DNA of 64,000 bases from Glossina fuscipes (GCF_014805625.2 NW_023998415.1:38521131-38585130); one strand, 5' to 3'; numbered from the stretch's first letter, positions 24,520 to 38,322 are shown. The notes: a model not told the origin generated them from the sequence alone. Made by a program: numbers and translations.

Positions 24520-25890
24520 CTAAATATCTTTATAAGCTTGTCAACTCCAAAAGAAAAAATTTCCATATACGCCCCACAGGTTTCTTTCAATGACTCCAAG
24601 TCCGCCAGTGATATTGGAACTTCAAATTTCTTTGCTGAATACTTTCGATCAAATTTTTTAATTTGCTGATTCCGATTTAACTGATAACTATCCATATCAG
24701 ATCACTAGCTCGATTTCGATTCCTAACTTAGTATCTTCAGGAAACCACATTTTACATGGTTTGAGAGCTTTAAAATATAGCTATGCCCATGGGACTGACG
24801 GCATCATGTATATTCAAATCATGCTCTGACGAGCTATGTGGTGTTGTTCCAAACATTTTTAATCAGTTCTTGAAATCGGGTGTTTTCACTTTGTGTCGGA
24901 AGAGAAATTTCATTATTCCACTTCACAAATGAGGAAACAGATATCACGTTGAGAACTGTAGAGGCATTGCCAACTTGAGTGTCTTACCTGAATTGCTTGA
25001 TCGAATTGTTACTTAGCATCTAGCTTTTGCTTCAAATCTTATATGTTTCTATTCCAGCATGACTGTTTGGAAGGAAGGTCAAGGAGTTTACTTACCATGA
25101 TTTCAAACCTTTTCCTAGAGGCTCAATCTAGTGGATGTCGTATATACTGATTTTAGTATAGCGTTCGACTTAGTTGACCATAACTGATTGATCTTCAAAC
25201 ACTATGCCGCTGGCTTCTCTTTCTACTTAGCGAAATCGATAAGCTCTTATTTGCATAACAAATCATTCTCTAGCTATACAAGGTAACCACTTAGAGCCCT
25301 TTTATTTCTTCATTAATGATCTCCCCTGGATGGAATCGCAGTCTTATCAACTTCAAATTGACTTGAATTTTTTGGTTACATGGTGTTCGTTAAATTTTAC
25401 GAAATTAAATCTAAAAAAACGCAAGAAGCTTTCTTTCTCAAAACTGAGTGTTTTATCGATTCACACAAGTTAGAAAACGTAGATTCGTTCATCGATTTAG
25501 AGGTTCTGTTCGACCAAAAATTACGTTTTAATTTGCATATTGAGCTCTCTTTAAATAAAGCTTGGTCCGCGGTAGGTTTCATGTGCATGTGCTTAGTTAG
25601 ATTAATACTTGAGTATGACTTTGTTGTTGGTCTCTTTCGCAACTCGCAACTTGAATCTGTACCGGTTGTGCGTGTGCCTCTGTGCTAGATATGAACATGC
25701 TCTCTTTCTTTTTTTCTTATTTATTTATACATAAAAATTTTTTTTCTTTTACTGCTCTTTATATACTTTTAATAATGGTTAGTCTAAGATTTATTTCTAA
25801 GAGTCGATTGAATTCGACTGATAATTTATTTTAGCGGACTTTCAGTTGTGGAAATAAATAAACAAATAAATATTTATAATAAATAAATTC
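24520..25890 (+). mobile_element. Jockey-type LINE, reverse transcriptase region, decayed
   Basis: Read across several frameshifts and stops, the plus strand gives a clear non-LTR RT in order: a linker (LYKLVNSKRKNFHIRP, SDIGTSNFFAEYFRSNF near 24595-24655); ALKYSYAHGTDGI (the G-DGI of RT motif 1); KSCSDELCGVVPNIFNQFLK; CRGIANLSVLPELLDRIV; VYTDFSIAFDLVDHN (the DFS.AFD..DH motif, first catalytic Asp, near 25135); PLRALLFL; NDLPWMES; and LENVDSFIDLEVLF. No clear FADD/YADD box. It ends in an A/T-rich tail with repeated aaataaat near 25850-25890. The 5' endonuclease is absent, as in a 5'-truncated insertion. Confidence 0.85.
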
Positions 25891-25914
25891 CTAAGCGCAA
25901 ACGTGTAACTTTTT

Positions 25915-26360
25915 TTATTGATTACGTCCATCGTATTCAATTGGAAAACATCTTTCCTTTTTTGAAATAATTTTATTTTTTATACAAAGCAAGTTATCCC
26001 CATCACCCTCACATTCATGAAATTCATTTAGCAAGGCTTCCACGCGTTTTTTGCCTTTCTCAGATATGACCACTTTCTTGCCATTCGCTGTTTGAAAACC
26101 TGCAGAAATAAAAAAAAAATTATAAAAAGTAGCATCAAAAAAGTGTGAGGAATATCAATGCCATACTTTGGATTATCTGCTTATTTAGATATATTGGGAG
26201 AGTTATTGATCTTCTCGTTTTGATCTAAGATTTCTTGCATGCTTATGGAGGCAAATATGTCATTGTCATCTTCATCCCAATTTTCACTTATCCCAGTTTT
26301 ACACTGATTAGATAGTACGGGAGCTAAACAATTTTCAATTTCGTAGCGTGAGATGTCATG
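25915..26360 (-). pseudogene. Brca2-like fragment with one BRC repeat
   Basis: Minus strand, exon-like block 26099-25915: after a good acceptor (ttctgcag) it reads GFQTANGKKVVISEKGKKRV, a textbook BRC repeat (the FxxA-type RAD51-binding motif, here FQTA). It is followed by an acidic tail and stops after about 62 codons. Upstream, 26360-26181 reads ISRYEIENC, then WDEDDNDIFASISMQEI (acidic, typical of BRC spacers), and hits TAA before any donor. Real Brca2 continues into a large DNA-binding domain that is not present here. I read it as a displaced or degenerate partial copy, lying between two LINE relics. Alternatively it is an exon of a fast-evolving gene whose other exons I cannot see. Confidence 0.6.
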
Positions 26361-26879
26361 GAGTATTTATATGTGTATGTAGGTGTCTCAGGCAAGAACT
26401 CACATGCTGCGAAAGTAACACAATATGTGAAAGAGTAGATTCATAGTTTGACTGTAAACATTTATATTATGCTTCGACCATGAAAGAGATGGTCAGGAGA
26501 TTGCAAAACCACACATGTGTACGAGGAATTGCTCACTACGTTAAGTTTGTATAGGTAGGTAAACGTCAGCCTATTAATAAGGCAAATAATGTCACGTCCG
26601 AGGCTACAATAGGTAAACGAAAGTGTTACATTTATGTGCAGGTACAAAGAGAATAAGTGACAAACATGAAATCAATTATTCGACCGCTGTTGCCAGACTG
26701 GGTGTTTTTTGGCCATTTCATTCATATCAGCAAAAATTAGAGCATTAATTATTAATATGCGATGGTCAGGATGCTGCCCTATTACCCGCACTGGTATTTC
26801 CCTGAATATCCATGCGACTAAAGAAATTGGAAACAAACCGCATCAGATTATTTGAGATTGTATAGTGAAGATTTAATTT

Positions 26880-28200
26880 TTAACACGACAGGGTGAGTTT
26901 TACCCGAGGGAAACACGTTTGCAAAGCAAATAAGACTGATTTATTGTCTGGCACGGTAACGAATTTTTTCTGTGAATGAGTATCCGCTAAGCGAATAGTT
27001 TCTAGGATCGTAAGACATTTAGCCGAAAATACTGAGCTGCATCGATGATTAGAGGAATAAGCTTCTATGTTAATATTTAGGTACCAGTATTGATTGCAGA
27101 CCATAAAGTTATTGTCTTGGGCGGCACAACAAAGCCCAAACCCGAATTAAAAATAATTGAGAATGCGTTCAGATTCACTTTGGGCGCGAGCACAATATTT
27201 TTTTGCACATTTTTCCAAGAATAGAAACAAGGCAGCACATCTGTAGAAATTAAAGCTAATAGGCAAATCATTGTGTTTTCTTAAGTTGAACATGGAAGCC
27301 GTACCAAGAAGGTGGAATGAAAGCGCTATTTCGAATACTGTTGAAACTCTGGAGTGGAATGAACTTATTTTCAATCTTCAAGGCCTTGAGTTGACTGTTA
27401 CAAATGCCATCTTAGCCTGGAAATGGGTCTTTAAAGAGACGAATTATGGATTGAATTCAGAGAAGGGTATATAATTTAAGAAGAAATTATCCTGTTGTTC
27501 ATTGTGCAGTATAGAGGGTGTTACAGGATCGGAAGTTTAGCAAAACTATCACAGAATTCGTTGAAAACTAGCGCGGATATAAAACGCTTAAGATCTGAAA
27601 ATCAATGTTGACATTTTCACAACTTTTTTCGAGCCCTTACGTTTTTCCAGCCTAAGAGTATGTGGGTATTCCTTTCTAACATCGTCCAAGGCTTTAAAAT
27701 GTATTCTAGAAGGAGATGTTTTACATTTGTTGACAGCGAGTTTGAATTTCTCAGCGGCTCGATTGCACGCGGTATTCCATCCGGGATTGGCAGGCTGTAA
27801 TTTTTTTTTAAGTCTTTCGACAAAGGGCATTTGTGAAACACTTAGAAAAATTATCAAAGAAACAACCCACGATGTGTTACGGACAATATTGTTAATCAAT
27901 GAGGATTTGGCATATTTTGGAATTAAGGTGTGTGAAAAGTTACGGACGATGGGATGGGGTGAAAGTGAAGTTTCAATTATGATGAGCACTACCAATTAAA
28001 ATGAGAACTACCTAAAGTATACGTAAAGGTGTTCCAGGTACCCAGGAAAGTAAGACTAGGTGTGCCAATCGAAAGATCTACGCAGGAGGGAACAGAATCA
28101 AAATGGATAGGGTCACTATTGTTGAATAGAATTAACTTTTCACTTTCTAGAAGACCTTGAATTTGTCTGAATTGAATAAATACTGAGTACCCGCTCCTAT
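26880..28200 (-). mobile_element. LINE with endonuclease and RNase H remnants, RT deleted
   Basis: On the minus strand, from high to low coordinates: an endonuclease tail near 28020-28150 (SVPSCVDLSIGTPSLTF, then WNTFTYTLGSSHFNW, equivalent to the usual TLGSDHFPI); the EN-RT linker at 27590-27850 (PANPGWNTACNRAAEKFKLA, HFKALDDVRKEY); and, at 26935-27070, an RNase H core (CSSVFSAKCLTILETIRLAD, then PDNKSVLFALQ, where family members have SDSKSVL.AL). The RT domain that should lie between linker and RNase H is missing. It is frame-broken. Presence of RNase H points to an I, Loa or R1-like clade rather than simple Jockey, but I cannot assign it. Confidence 0.7.
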
Positions 28201-30624
28201 TATGGGCCTAGGTTCTGATTCCAGGTGTTTTAAAGTCCCCATCTTCAAGCGGGATGGTGAGGGCTTGTTACTCTACCGATTGTGTAAATATGTACAGAAT
28301 CCAAGAAATTGTGGACAGCCAAATAATGCATTTTGGAATGAGTGGTATTGTTGATGTTAAATTAGATATGAATCAGAAAAAATTTTTGCAAACAATTTTT
28401 GTGTTTGAATCCTCACACATTAAACGTAAACTCCTTGAATTTTTCTCAGAAAACACAAATCTCGCACGAGAAAAATATAATTATTTCCAGTAATATTTCA
28501 AAAATGCTTTTGATTGTATTTTTTTTTTTCAATCATCGAAAGCACGGAGAAAATGATCGTTTGTTAGTTTACTGTTGCAAATATCTTTCCACCGTACCTT
28601 CTCTTGACAACCGAAAAGAGTATAAACAAGTTGATACTAACTTGGCATTTGCCGGTTATATTTTCGTTTTTCGTCTTATTTACACATCACATATGTTCTC
28701 TCCTGATTATCAAATTATGCCAAAGTTAAAAAATTCACGTTTTGCACTATTTATAAGGGAACACGGCATGGTAATCACGTATCTGAAAGCTAAGTTTCTT
28801 TGGAGAGAAGCCGATACTTGATACACGTTTCACGTGATCAAATGAGATTTTCCTGCCATTTTCGTTACTTTTATTCACGTGTAAATAAAAAAGCAGAAAA
28901 GCAGTGAAATTTTATATTGTATTTATTTGTGAATGCCAAAATCCAAACAAACAAACCAACTATTGACACACTTGTATTACTTCCTGAAACCATAGATCAT
29001 AGATCCACCCGTTGTCGTGTTCGCGTACGTTTAGCTTAACAACGCAATGATGATAAGATTTTTCCTAAAAAATTGCATTCATTGATTACTAATATTCCGT
29101 TGGCTGTATTTAAAAATATCAAACTGGAAATCTAATGGCGATTACGATTAAAATGAGTATTTAATTTAATGGACAGAAAAGTCTTCAAACGCAGGATTGT
29201 TGGCAATGTTTTGTACAGTTTTCCTATGGCTTAAGTAAGAAGTATGTTATATGCTATTATTTTTAATTTAGCTAATTATGGCAGAAATAATCGGTAAGTA
29301 TACATAATATATGCACATTGAAACGTAACAAAATAAGGATGGCTTATAGTTCCACTCACAAAAAGTTTGCAAGATTATCGAAGAAAAAGAATTTGTTTAC
29401 CTGATAATTCATCAAAAAGGACAATAAACTGTTATTTCTGACTTTTGAATGCCACAAATAAATATAAGCAAAAATTTGCTTCGTTTTTCTACTCTTCCAA
29501 TTAAAATTCTTATCAACGATCGGCTTGATCGCAAACGAAACCCAACTTTCAGACACCTGGTTATTCTGAATATCAGTGTTAATCGAATTTCTAGTGCATT
29601 TTCAACTTTTTTTTCGTTTTACTAGATAATATTAGTTATAGCTGACTATAATAGTATGGGCTAACGCATAGGCTATCTAATTGATTTATTATTATTATGA
29701 CCTATAACACTAAGGCATGTGGGTTGAAAATATCTTGTGATGAATTGCATTATCATAATTATATGTCGACAATGCACTCGTCGTTTTATTATGATATACA
29801 ATATAGAGAAAAAAAATGAAGGCAGAATTTATATTGATCTACTTTAGATTAGATTTTATAATTAATAACTTTTATAAAAAGGTCTCTTTGACAAACACAC
29901 ACATATATATGGTTTAATTTTTTTTTAGAGAAGGGGTGTTAAATTGAAATATACTATATAGATGAAGCATTGAATTTGTCACTAACGTAATAATTTAATG
30001 TCAAGAGTTTGTAGCACCTAAGCCTTACGCAATATGAGACTTGACTGCATTGGAATATGTTTTCACTTCGCTAATAATATTATTTTTCCTTCAAAACTAT
30101 TAACACCATCCTTCAAATACTTAATTTTCATAGAAAAAAATTTTAATGAGATTTAAAGCAGACTACTTGGAGTGGATTTTAAAACCATTATTCCATTAGG
30201 CGTACACTTCTTATAAGTGCTCATAAGAACAGCTGCTCACATTGTAATTAGGTATTATAAAACATGAAGCGTTGGAAAAACATATTAACCTTACAAGGCA
30301 ATGCAATCTTTTTATTACAAATCTTTATATTTATGGCACTATTTTTGTACTGTTCGGTAACCATATTCCAGTAGCGATTGTGAACAAATCAGGCAACGTT
30401 GTTTTGCATAAATGCGTGTGAAGAATTTCGCGCCGTTTAATTGTGTTTTTATCATAAAGAAATCTTAGACAATTTATTAAATTTTCTAGTTTTATGAATC
30501 CATACATGGAATTATTTTAAATGCATGCGACCTCGTAGGGATTAACAAAGAGGCAATTTTTAAATTTATCTTTAACTCGAGTGCGTGTAGCGTTCACTTT
30601 ACAGAGAGTGTGTGTGCTGTAAGA
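28201..30624. other. Intergenic upstream of Su(z)12
   Basis: About 2.4 kb, AT-rich. A plus-strand open frame around 28500-28821 (about 108 codons) has no recognisable domain. The right end should contain the Su(z)12 promoter and 5' UTR. I see nothing else that I can support. Confidence 0.5.
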
Positions 30625-32392
30625 ATGCCACCACAAAAGAAACGGGACAAGGAAATAAAAGAATCGTTGGCGTCTAACCAAAATGGCAGCTCCAAAACAG
30701 ATATTACAGCTGGTAATCAACTAAATCAACTGATTAGCAATGGTTCCAATTCAGATTCTGCAGGTGGTTCGGCCGCGTCAGCAGCAGAAGCGATCAAACT
30801 TAATGGTCATCAGCAAGAACAGGAACTGTTTTTGCAGGCTTTTGAAAGTACGTCTATATGCGTTAGCATATACGCATACTTATATATAATGATTGCATAT
30901 CTTACAGAGCCAACACAGATTTACCGCTTTTTACGCAATCGTCACATAACCAGTCCTATATTTTTACAACGAACATTAAGTTATATGAAAGAACGCATGT
31001 CGCGAAATAACAGGAAACGCAGCGCTTTCAAAGTAAATTCTATGCTGGAGATGTTAACGCAGAAGACTCAAACATTATCAAACAATTACCTCAACATCAT
31101 TTACAATGGACTTTTTGAGAAAAATCCTTGCAGTGATCATTCTTGGCAGGCGGGTGATACACTTTTGGTAGAATCTACTTTATATAAAATTACCAAAAGC
31201 AAACGCAAAGATAGTACTTCAGATTTTCAAGAAATTTTGGTAACTAATTAAAAGGAAAATTGTAGGTCTTTACTAGTGGATAAATAACATGCATACTTTC
31301 CAGAGCTACAATTCGGCTGTCATATATAATCCACCAGAGAAAATGGAACAATTAGCTGCAATTTCCATACCAGCACAGGCAATGCATCCTTTGGGCGATC
31401 AACATACTATTTATAAATTGCTTTTTCGCATTAAAGTTAATCCAACTGTTAGTAACGGAGAGGTTCACAATGAAGGTAGAGTAAAAAAAAAAAAAAGAAG
31501 AGTAAACATAATTACTCCAAACGCAAAGCTATGCTTAAATTAAAATTATTGTCTTAATCAGATATTAATTTGTATAGTTTGAGGTTTGTACATTAGAGCT
31601 GAAGAGCTCTAAGAGTCAATGTCCCTTTTTATGATTTAAGAAAAGCTCAGCTTATTACAAAATACTTAACAAATGGCTCACTGTAATTATAAATATTCTA
31701 AGAGAAAAGCATTTTGTTATGTGATAAGGACGTGTTATAGCTGTCGTGAATTGCAATGCCTTACGCTTGGTCCATAACTGCGTAATTTTCTCGATTTCGT
31801 ATTTTTGTGTACTTCACTGCATTAATAAACATATATGAATTTATTTTACTTGATCATATATAACGGATAGGGGATGAATAAGGCTTATAAACGTGCCATA
31901 TTTCAGCTTGCAAAGTAAATTCTTTCAAGCTCACGTTAAGGAGACGCGAATTAGTTTTTTGAACTCCTTCGTCCATAAATGTTCCTATAAAAAATAAACC
32001 TTTAGGTGGAAGGAAGATCTACTTTTTAACATTTTAAGATGAAAATTTATTATGGTAATAGTAATTTGCATAAAAATTATACGAAATTTGATCCACATAG
32101 TGAAATTTTTTGGACATCAATTACTCATGAAAAGTGAGGCCTTTATAAAGAAATAAAATGTGATTTTTGGTATATTATTATGAAAATAAATGAGTCGTAT
32201 TAAGCAAAAGGGTCTAGAGTATTTAACGGTTGGCACTGCCTGCACCTGCAAAAAAAAATTGCTTAACATGCTTAAAGTTCAAATAATTGTCAACCATTAG
32301 ATAGATTTGTAATTTTGCGATTCTTTGTGTTATAGTATAGCTACAAGGCGAAGTAGGTTTTTAATTACATATATAAACACATATACATGCAT

Positions 32393-32449
<57 letters not shown>

Positions 32450-35400
32450 TATATATACATGTGTGTGTATATATATATGTACATAGAAATAAAATTTTTT
32501 GGATTTAATTGAATCCACAGCTATGGTGGACCTCAAGCATTGCTTGTATGCTTGCCATGGACAATTTTAATATTAACTAACTGGATAAAAAGTATGTATG
32601 AGCGAGCAGTTGTAATTTGAAACGAGAAGTATGCACGTACGCATACTTATATATCTACATTTGTAATGATGATATTGTTCAGATCAACAACTGGGGGTTT
32701 TATACGAAAGCGAATCGCTAATTGCAATTTTTTCGTTTTCTCTTTCCCAGAAACGCCAAGCAAATTACCCAAATATTCACATAAAATCTATGGCTGTGAA
32801 TTAATCGTTTATGAGAAGAATATAGGTTGCTTGCCAGAAGGAGATTATGAGGCTGCCTTACAGGAACTCAACTGTATGAGTATTAAATCGTTTTCACCAA
32901 AGAAGCGTAGCTGGGAAACACTGCCAGATAATTACATTCCGATTTCTATGAAATTTGATGTCTTCACGCAATTTCCTACGTTAAAGTTTCGTTTAACTTG
33001 GTCCGCCATTGAACTGCCCAAGAGCTTGTTCACTGCAGATATGGAGAAATATGGGCGTTTTAATGAAATGGTTGCAGCTTGTCAAATGGGCGATATGTCC
33101 ATAAATGACCGAAAAACAAATCACATCAATAATAATAATAATAATTCTTTAAAAGATTCTCCTAATAATATAAACAATAATAGTAAAGAATCGTTAAAGG
33201 GATCCTTGAAAGCTCCTACCAAACCGGAAAAAACACAAATTGTTTACAATTTCTTGTACAGCAATAATACTAGGCAACAAACAGAATACACACAGGAAGT
33301 AATATGTCCTTGGTGCGGCTTAGATTGTATGCGTTTGTATTCATTGCTCAAGCATTTGAAACTGTGTCACGCGCGTTTCAATTTTACGTATCAGCCAGCG
33401 GCTGGAAATGGTGCTAGAATTGATGTAACGATCAATGATGCATACGACGGCTCATATGCCGGCTCTCCTTACGATTTAGCGGGACCATCAGGATGTTCGT
33501 TTGCACGCACCTGCGGTCCTGTTCGACGTACAACTGTAACAAATTTATTGGTTTGTCGACCCAGACGTCAAAAAACTGGTCTAGATGAGTTTTTAGTTTT
33601 AGATGAAGATGAGTTAAGCAATCAGAGACCTTACATAACAGGACACAATAGGTAAGTGAAACAAAAAACTAAAAAAAGCAATTTAAAAAAAAAAAAAGAA
33701 CATGTTTCACAGATTATATCATCATACTGAGACTTGTTTACCTGTTCACCCCAAAGAGCTTGATATTGATTCAGAAGGCGAAAGCGATCCGCTCTGGCTG
33801 CGTCAAAAAACAATCCAAATGATTGATGAATTTACCGATGTTAACGAGGGAGAAAAGGAACTTATGAAATTGTGGAATTTGCATGTTATGAAGCACGGTT
33901 TCGTAGGCGATTGTCAATTGCCCCTCGCCTGCGAGATGTTTCTCGATGTAAATGGCCACGAAATTATTCGTAAAAATATTTATCGTAACTTTATATTACA
34001 TATGTGTTCACTGTTCGATTACGGTCTCGTTTCGCCGGAAACCGTTTACAAGACTGTGCAGAAGCTTCAAGGAATACTCAGTAAATATTCAGAAGGCCGA
34101 GAGATGATGTCACAACAACGTGCTGCCCAGTTAAAATTCTGGTTAGAAATAGGTATTCATAAGCAAGATGAACAGAAATTGAAATCGCCTTTAAAATCGT
34201 TACCACCTCCACCTCCCAATCCTATCATCAAAACGTTGGACGAAGATATTTCTATGGATAATAAAAGCGCCATGCAACCTCCATCAAAACGTTCAAACAC
34301 CGCCATTAAAAGATCAAGCGGCAATCTCTCGAATGCTATAAACGGTGACAAATCTTCGGAAAGTAAAAGTGTAGCCCGTAAATCGGCAATTTCCCACGAT
34401 GATGATACAAAGTCTAAATTGAATAGTTTAAAGAGAAACAGTAATGGTGAAGCAAATCGCAATCGGACAGTGGCTGATGCCAAAGCCCAAGCCGCAAAAA
34501 GAAGACTTTCAACAAAAGGTAAATCCCAATGTGTTCAAAACGTCAATTGGAATTCATTTCTTTCACAAATCATTTCTTCACATAGTTTAATAATTCGATA
34601 AAAATTCGAAGTAATATTTTACGTATTATAGTTTGTTACACGTCCAATGATCAGCCCTTATGGTACTTTCATTTCGTTTACGTTTATTTACTCTAAATAT
34701 CCGTCATTCCGTTTGATATATCATAAGAATTATAAATAAACAATCATTTCAACGAGCGACGCAACGGTTAATCACTACAAAGATGAATTAATTCACTCAA
34801 TCACTTCTACAAATCTTTTTACAAAACGATTGAATATATGAAAGTCATTAGACGTTGTGCTCACTTTTAATATAAATCAATGAACATCGACGCCCCTTCT
34901 ACTTACTGACATTTTTATGATTTGAAAAATTTCAACAGTAGACTCAAGGCTCACACTGCTAAGAAATGACAATATATATTTATATTATTATATATTAAAA
35001 GGTAATGGGTACAAAATGCATGAATAATGGGAGAATTTTTCAATAAATTAACTTTCATGCATGTGTAAATGTATCCATAGACATCCAAGCGTCCATGAAT
35101 CTATGCTTTCAAATTTCTTTCCATATGAACTGAAACATTGAATACAATTTTTTGTTGCTAATATATTTCATTTTCCGTCTCTCAATTAGCGTGAGGTAAT
35201 TTTGTAACAAAAACTGAAATCCAATTATATGCGCCTTAGATGAAATTTTTATACCATCATCGAAGAATGGAAGTACATTAGATTTGCCTTTCTGATTACA
35301 TTATCCATTAAAGATATCACGAAATGTGCATATCCTAGAAGGGTGAAAGTTTTTCAGTCAATATAGCTTGCTCGTACGTCTATTTGGGTCTTTGCAACGA

Positions 35401-38169
35401 GCATCCATTGTCTCTTGTAGAAAGTTAAAAATTGAACCAAAAATATCAAGAGTGAAAACATACTCGATCTGTCCACGACTACGCCCGTAGCAAATGAAAA
35501 GCCCCAGCCTACAATCTATAGCAGATATTAACCTGAAACGAAAAGGAATAATGGGAACATTTCAAATTTCAAACTTAATCCGCACGCAAACATGCTTACT
35601 ATTAGTTAAATATGCTCGTTCGATAATAGATACTGGGTCCAACTCTATCTTACGGTAGGTAAGAGTAAAATGCTCGTTTTAGTTGGCAAAGACAATGCTT
35701 GAATAAAACGTGAGGCTCTAAAGCTTCAAAATTTTCGAGAAAAGATGACTACTTTTTGGACCGATCCCTACATCGATTTAATTCATTCTCGAACTTAACA
35801 AAGAAATAATTTGCAACCAAGTTTGCTTCTTTAGATAATGAGTTTTTAAAGTTATGATTATAATTTTCACATATACAGTTAAACCTATTGGCCGCGGGTT
35901 TAATGGAATCTTCGATATATATATTTATACGCTGCAAACGTTTGACCAAGCTTATATACTCCCTGTGATAGTCATAAAGTTAGAATTCAAGTAAACCTTA
36001 ATAGTTTTTAAAATTTTAGAGCTACGTAGCCTTCTAAGTTTCAAATGATCCGAATTACGTACGAATAACGTACGTGAAGAAACTTTACAATAGAGCTGGG
36101 CATACAGTAGATGAACAGTGGCTGTATTCATCTTACAAAATCTTCGCGGGAGCCGAAAGTTGATGTTCTCCTCTGAATGAAGCTAACTCCTTTCGCTCCT
36201 CCGAATATTTACTTGTGTGGACGAAACAAGAGGGTTTCCCTACTTGTTTTACATCATTTCTTTAGAGGTAACCGTTAAATTGCAAATGTCTTCAAGAACT
36301 TTAACAGCCGGATAGTCGCGTTTTCATTATCTGATCTATAAAGTCATTAATTAATATGATCCATGTTAAGGGATATATCAAAAATAACTACACTGGGCGC
36401 CGGGGTGATAATTTTGTTTTTTTTTTTTTTTTTTCAAGACAAATTGCAGCATGGAATAGATTGATTTAAAAACCAGCTCGATAGATAGCTCGAAGACATT
36501 TAGTCATATTCAAAAGATCGGAAGAAAGTTATAATCGACTCGCTCCATTTTTTGCATTTGGCGGAGACGTTTATATAAACGAATATATCTAAATTGATTA
36601 AAATATTGGATACTCAAGATCAAGAACTCAAGACTCACCTACACTTTGTAGTAACTGTGAAGCTCCTTGTGGATGTTGAAAATGTTTCGACAAAACGAAT
36701 AAATCTCCGATCTCTGGGTGATAGGTATAAAAATAGAACAGAGTAAACCTTTGCTTGAGAAATAAGTAAGGAAATTATATTCGGCTGTGACCGAATCATT
36801 TGTACCCACCATTTTTATGTTTAAAAAATGAGGAAAGACGGAAAAATCATACGATAATGAGTGGCCACAGCCGATTTACCATTTTTAAAGAGCACGTGTG
36901 AACGTTCTTATTAGAAAGTAGAGATGCGTCTAAGAGAGATGCTCCATTGTACGCGTGCACATCGATCGTTTTAGCCCTATTTTCAACGTCAATCTACGTG
37001 CAAGAATTTGCCATGTTTTTGCCAAGTTTGTGGCCGGGATGTTATGCGACCGTATTGACAACATAAATATATCCCCGTTATACGGGTGATAAGCGTAAAC
37101 TTGAAACGCGGAATGTGACAAACCTTTTGTAAAATGTAAAATCGAGTTTTATTCGTTTATTTATTTTAAGGTATCTTAAAATATAATTAACATTTACATT
37201 AAAATTAATTAATGTAATATTATATTTATATTAAATTAAACATATGTAAATAATATTTTTTAAAATTTTTTTTAACATGATTTACTAAAATCTTAATATT
37301 TTTGTATTTATCGATATATGTTTCTTACAATTCATGAGAGCTCAACAATAGTTCTGTCGTAACATGCGGACTCACACTCATCACACATATATTACATCGT
37401 TGTCATCTCTCCGTCAGCTTTAATATTGCTAATAACAATCATCATCTCGTTCTTGTTCAATGATGTTATTCTCGCATTTGTGTTAATCATATCAACCATA
37501 TGTTCTCTAATATCACAATCATATTAGTAATAAATAAAAAAAGAGAGAGAAAAAGATATATATATATATATATATATAATTATATATATATATATATAAT
37601 TTATATATATGTATATAAACGGTGAGAAAATTTTGAGTATAAAAAGAGTGAGTGGATGAGAGAAAGCGCGCGCGTGAGAGAGCGAGAGAGAGAGAGAAAG
37701 ATCGCGTGACAAAAATGTCAACTTCAATGAATGTATTTCTTTTGGTTCTGCTCTTTTTTCTATTTATTAATTTACCGCTACAGACGATGATTATGATGAT
37801 GAAGCTGAAGCTGAAGTTGAAGTTGAACTTATTGTTAATGATAATGATAATGAAGCTGATGACATTAAACAAAACGATGATGATGGTGATCTTAATGATG
37901 ATGATGACAATGACGATGATGACGATGATATACGTAATGAAAGTGAAATGTTCAACAAACATCAAACATTGTTGCATGAATTCGGAGAGCATAAAGCTAA
38001 TGATGGATTTGAAAATTGCGATTGCGATTGCGATACAAATTGAACGGCAAACAACATCGATATGTATTATCATTATTACTACTACTATCTTCGAAACATA
38101 AATACGTATATACATGCATATGAACAATGATAAATTATCGATAATAGCATTAATAGTTGGTTATGAAAA

Positions 38170-38205
<36 letters not shown>

Positions 38206-38247
38206 TATAACAAAGAGATAATTCTCTTCAAGGTTACATATACATGC

Positions 38248-38283
<36 letters not shown>

Positions 38284-38322
38284 ATATATGTATATATCTA
38301 TATAAATATATATGTATATATA

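Noticed and set aside
28399..28821. 140-codon plus-strand ORF
   Set aside because: Phe/Lys/Asn-rich, no domain recognised, next to transposon debris; probably chance in AT-rich DNA.
30848..30907. Reading through intron 1 of Su(z)12 as coding
   Set aside because: The 60 bp are open and in frame, but orthologues read directly [12 protein letters not shown] across the GT-AG splice, so this is an intron without a stop.
31240..31275. A shorter Su(z)12 intron 2 with its acceptor at actag
   Set aside because: It would also stay in frame, but the intron would be only about 36 bp, below the usual fly minimum; the 64 bp version ending in ttccag is preferred.
34519..34601. A Su(z)12 end at 34601 by retention past the exon 5 donor
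   Set aside because: Possible in principle, but the GTAAAT donor at 34519 is in phase with two good downstream acceptors, and the tail SHSLIIR looks like intron sequence.
37652..38101. 149-codon plus-strand ORF rich in Met and Lys
   Set aside because: It is the wrong frame over the acidic candidate exon; ATGATGATG in this phase gives only Met/Leu runs.
37519..38127. 202-codon minus-strand ORF
   Set aside because: A hydrophobic Ile/Tyr repeat created by AT microsatellites and the antisense of the GAT-rich exon; not protein-like.
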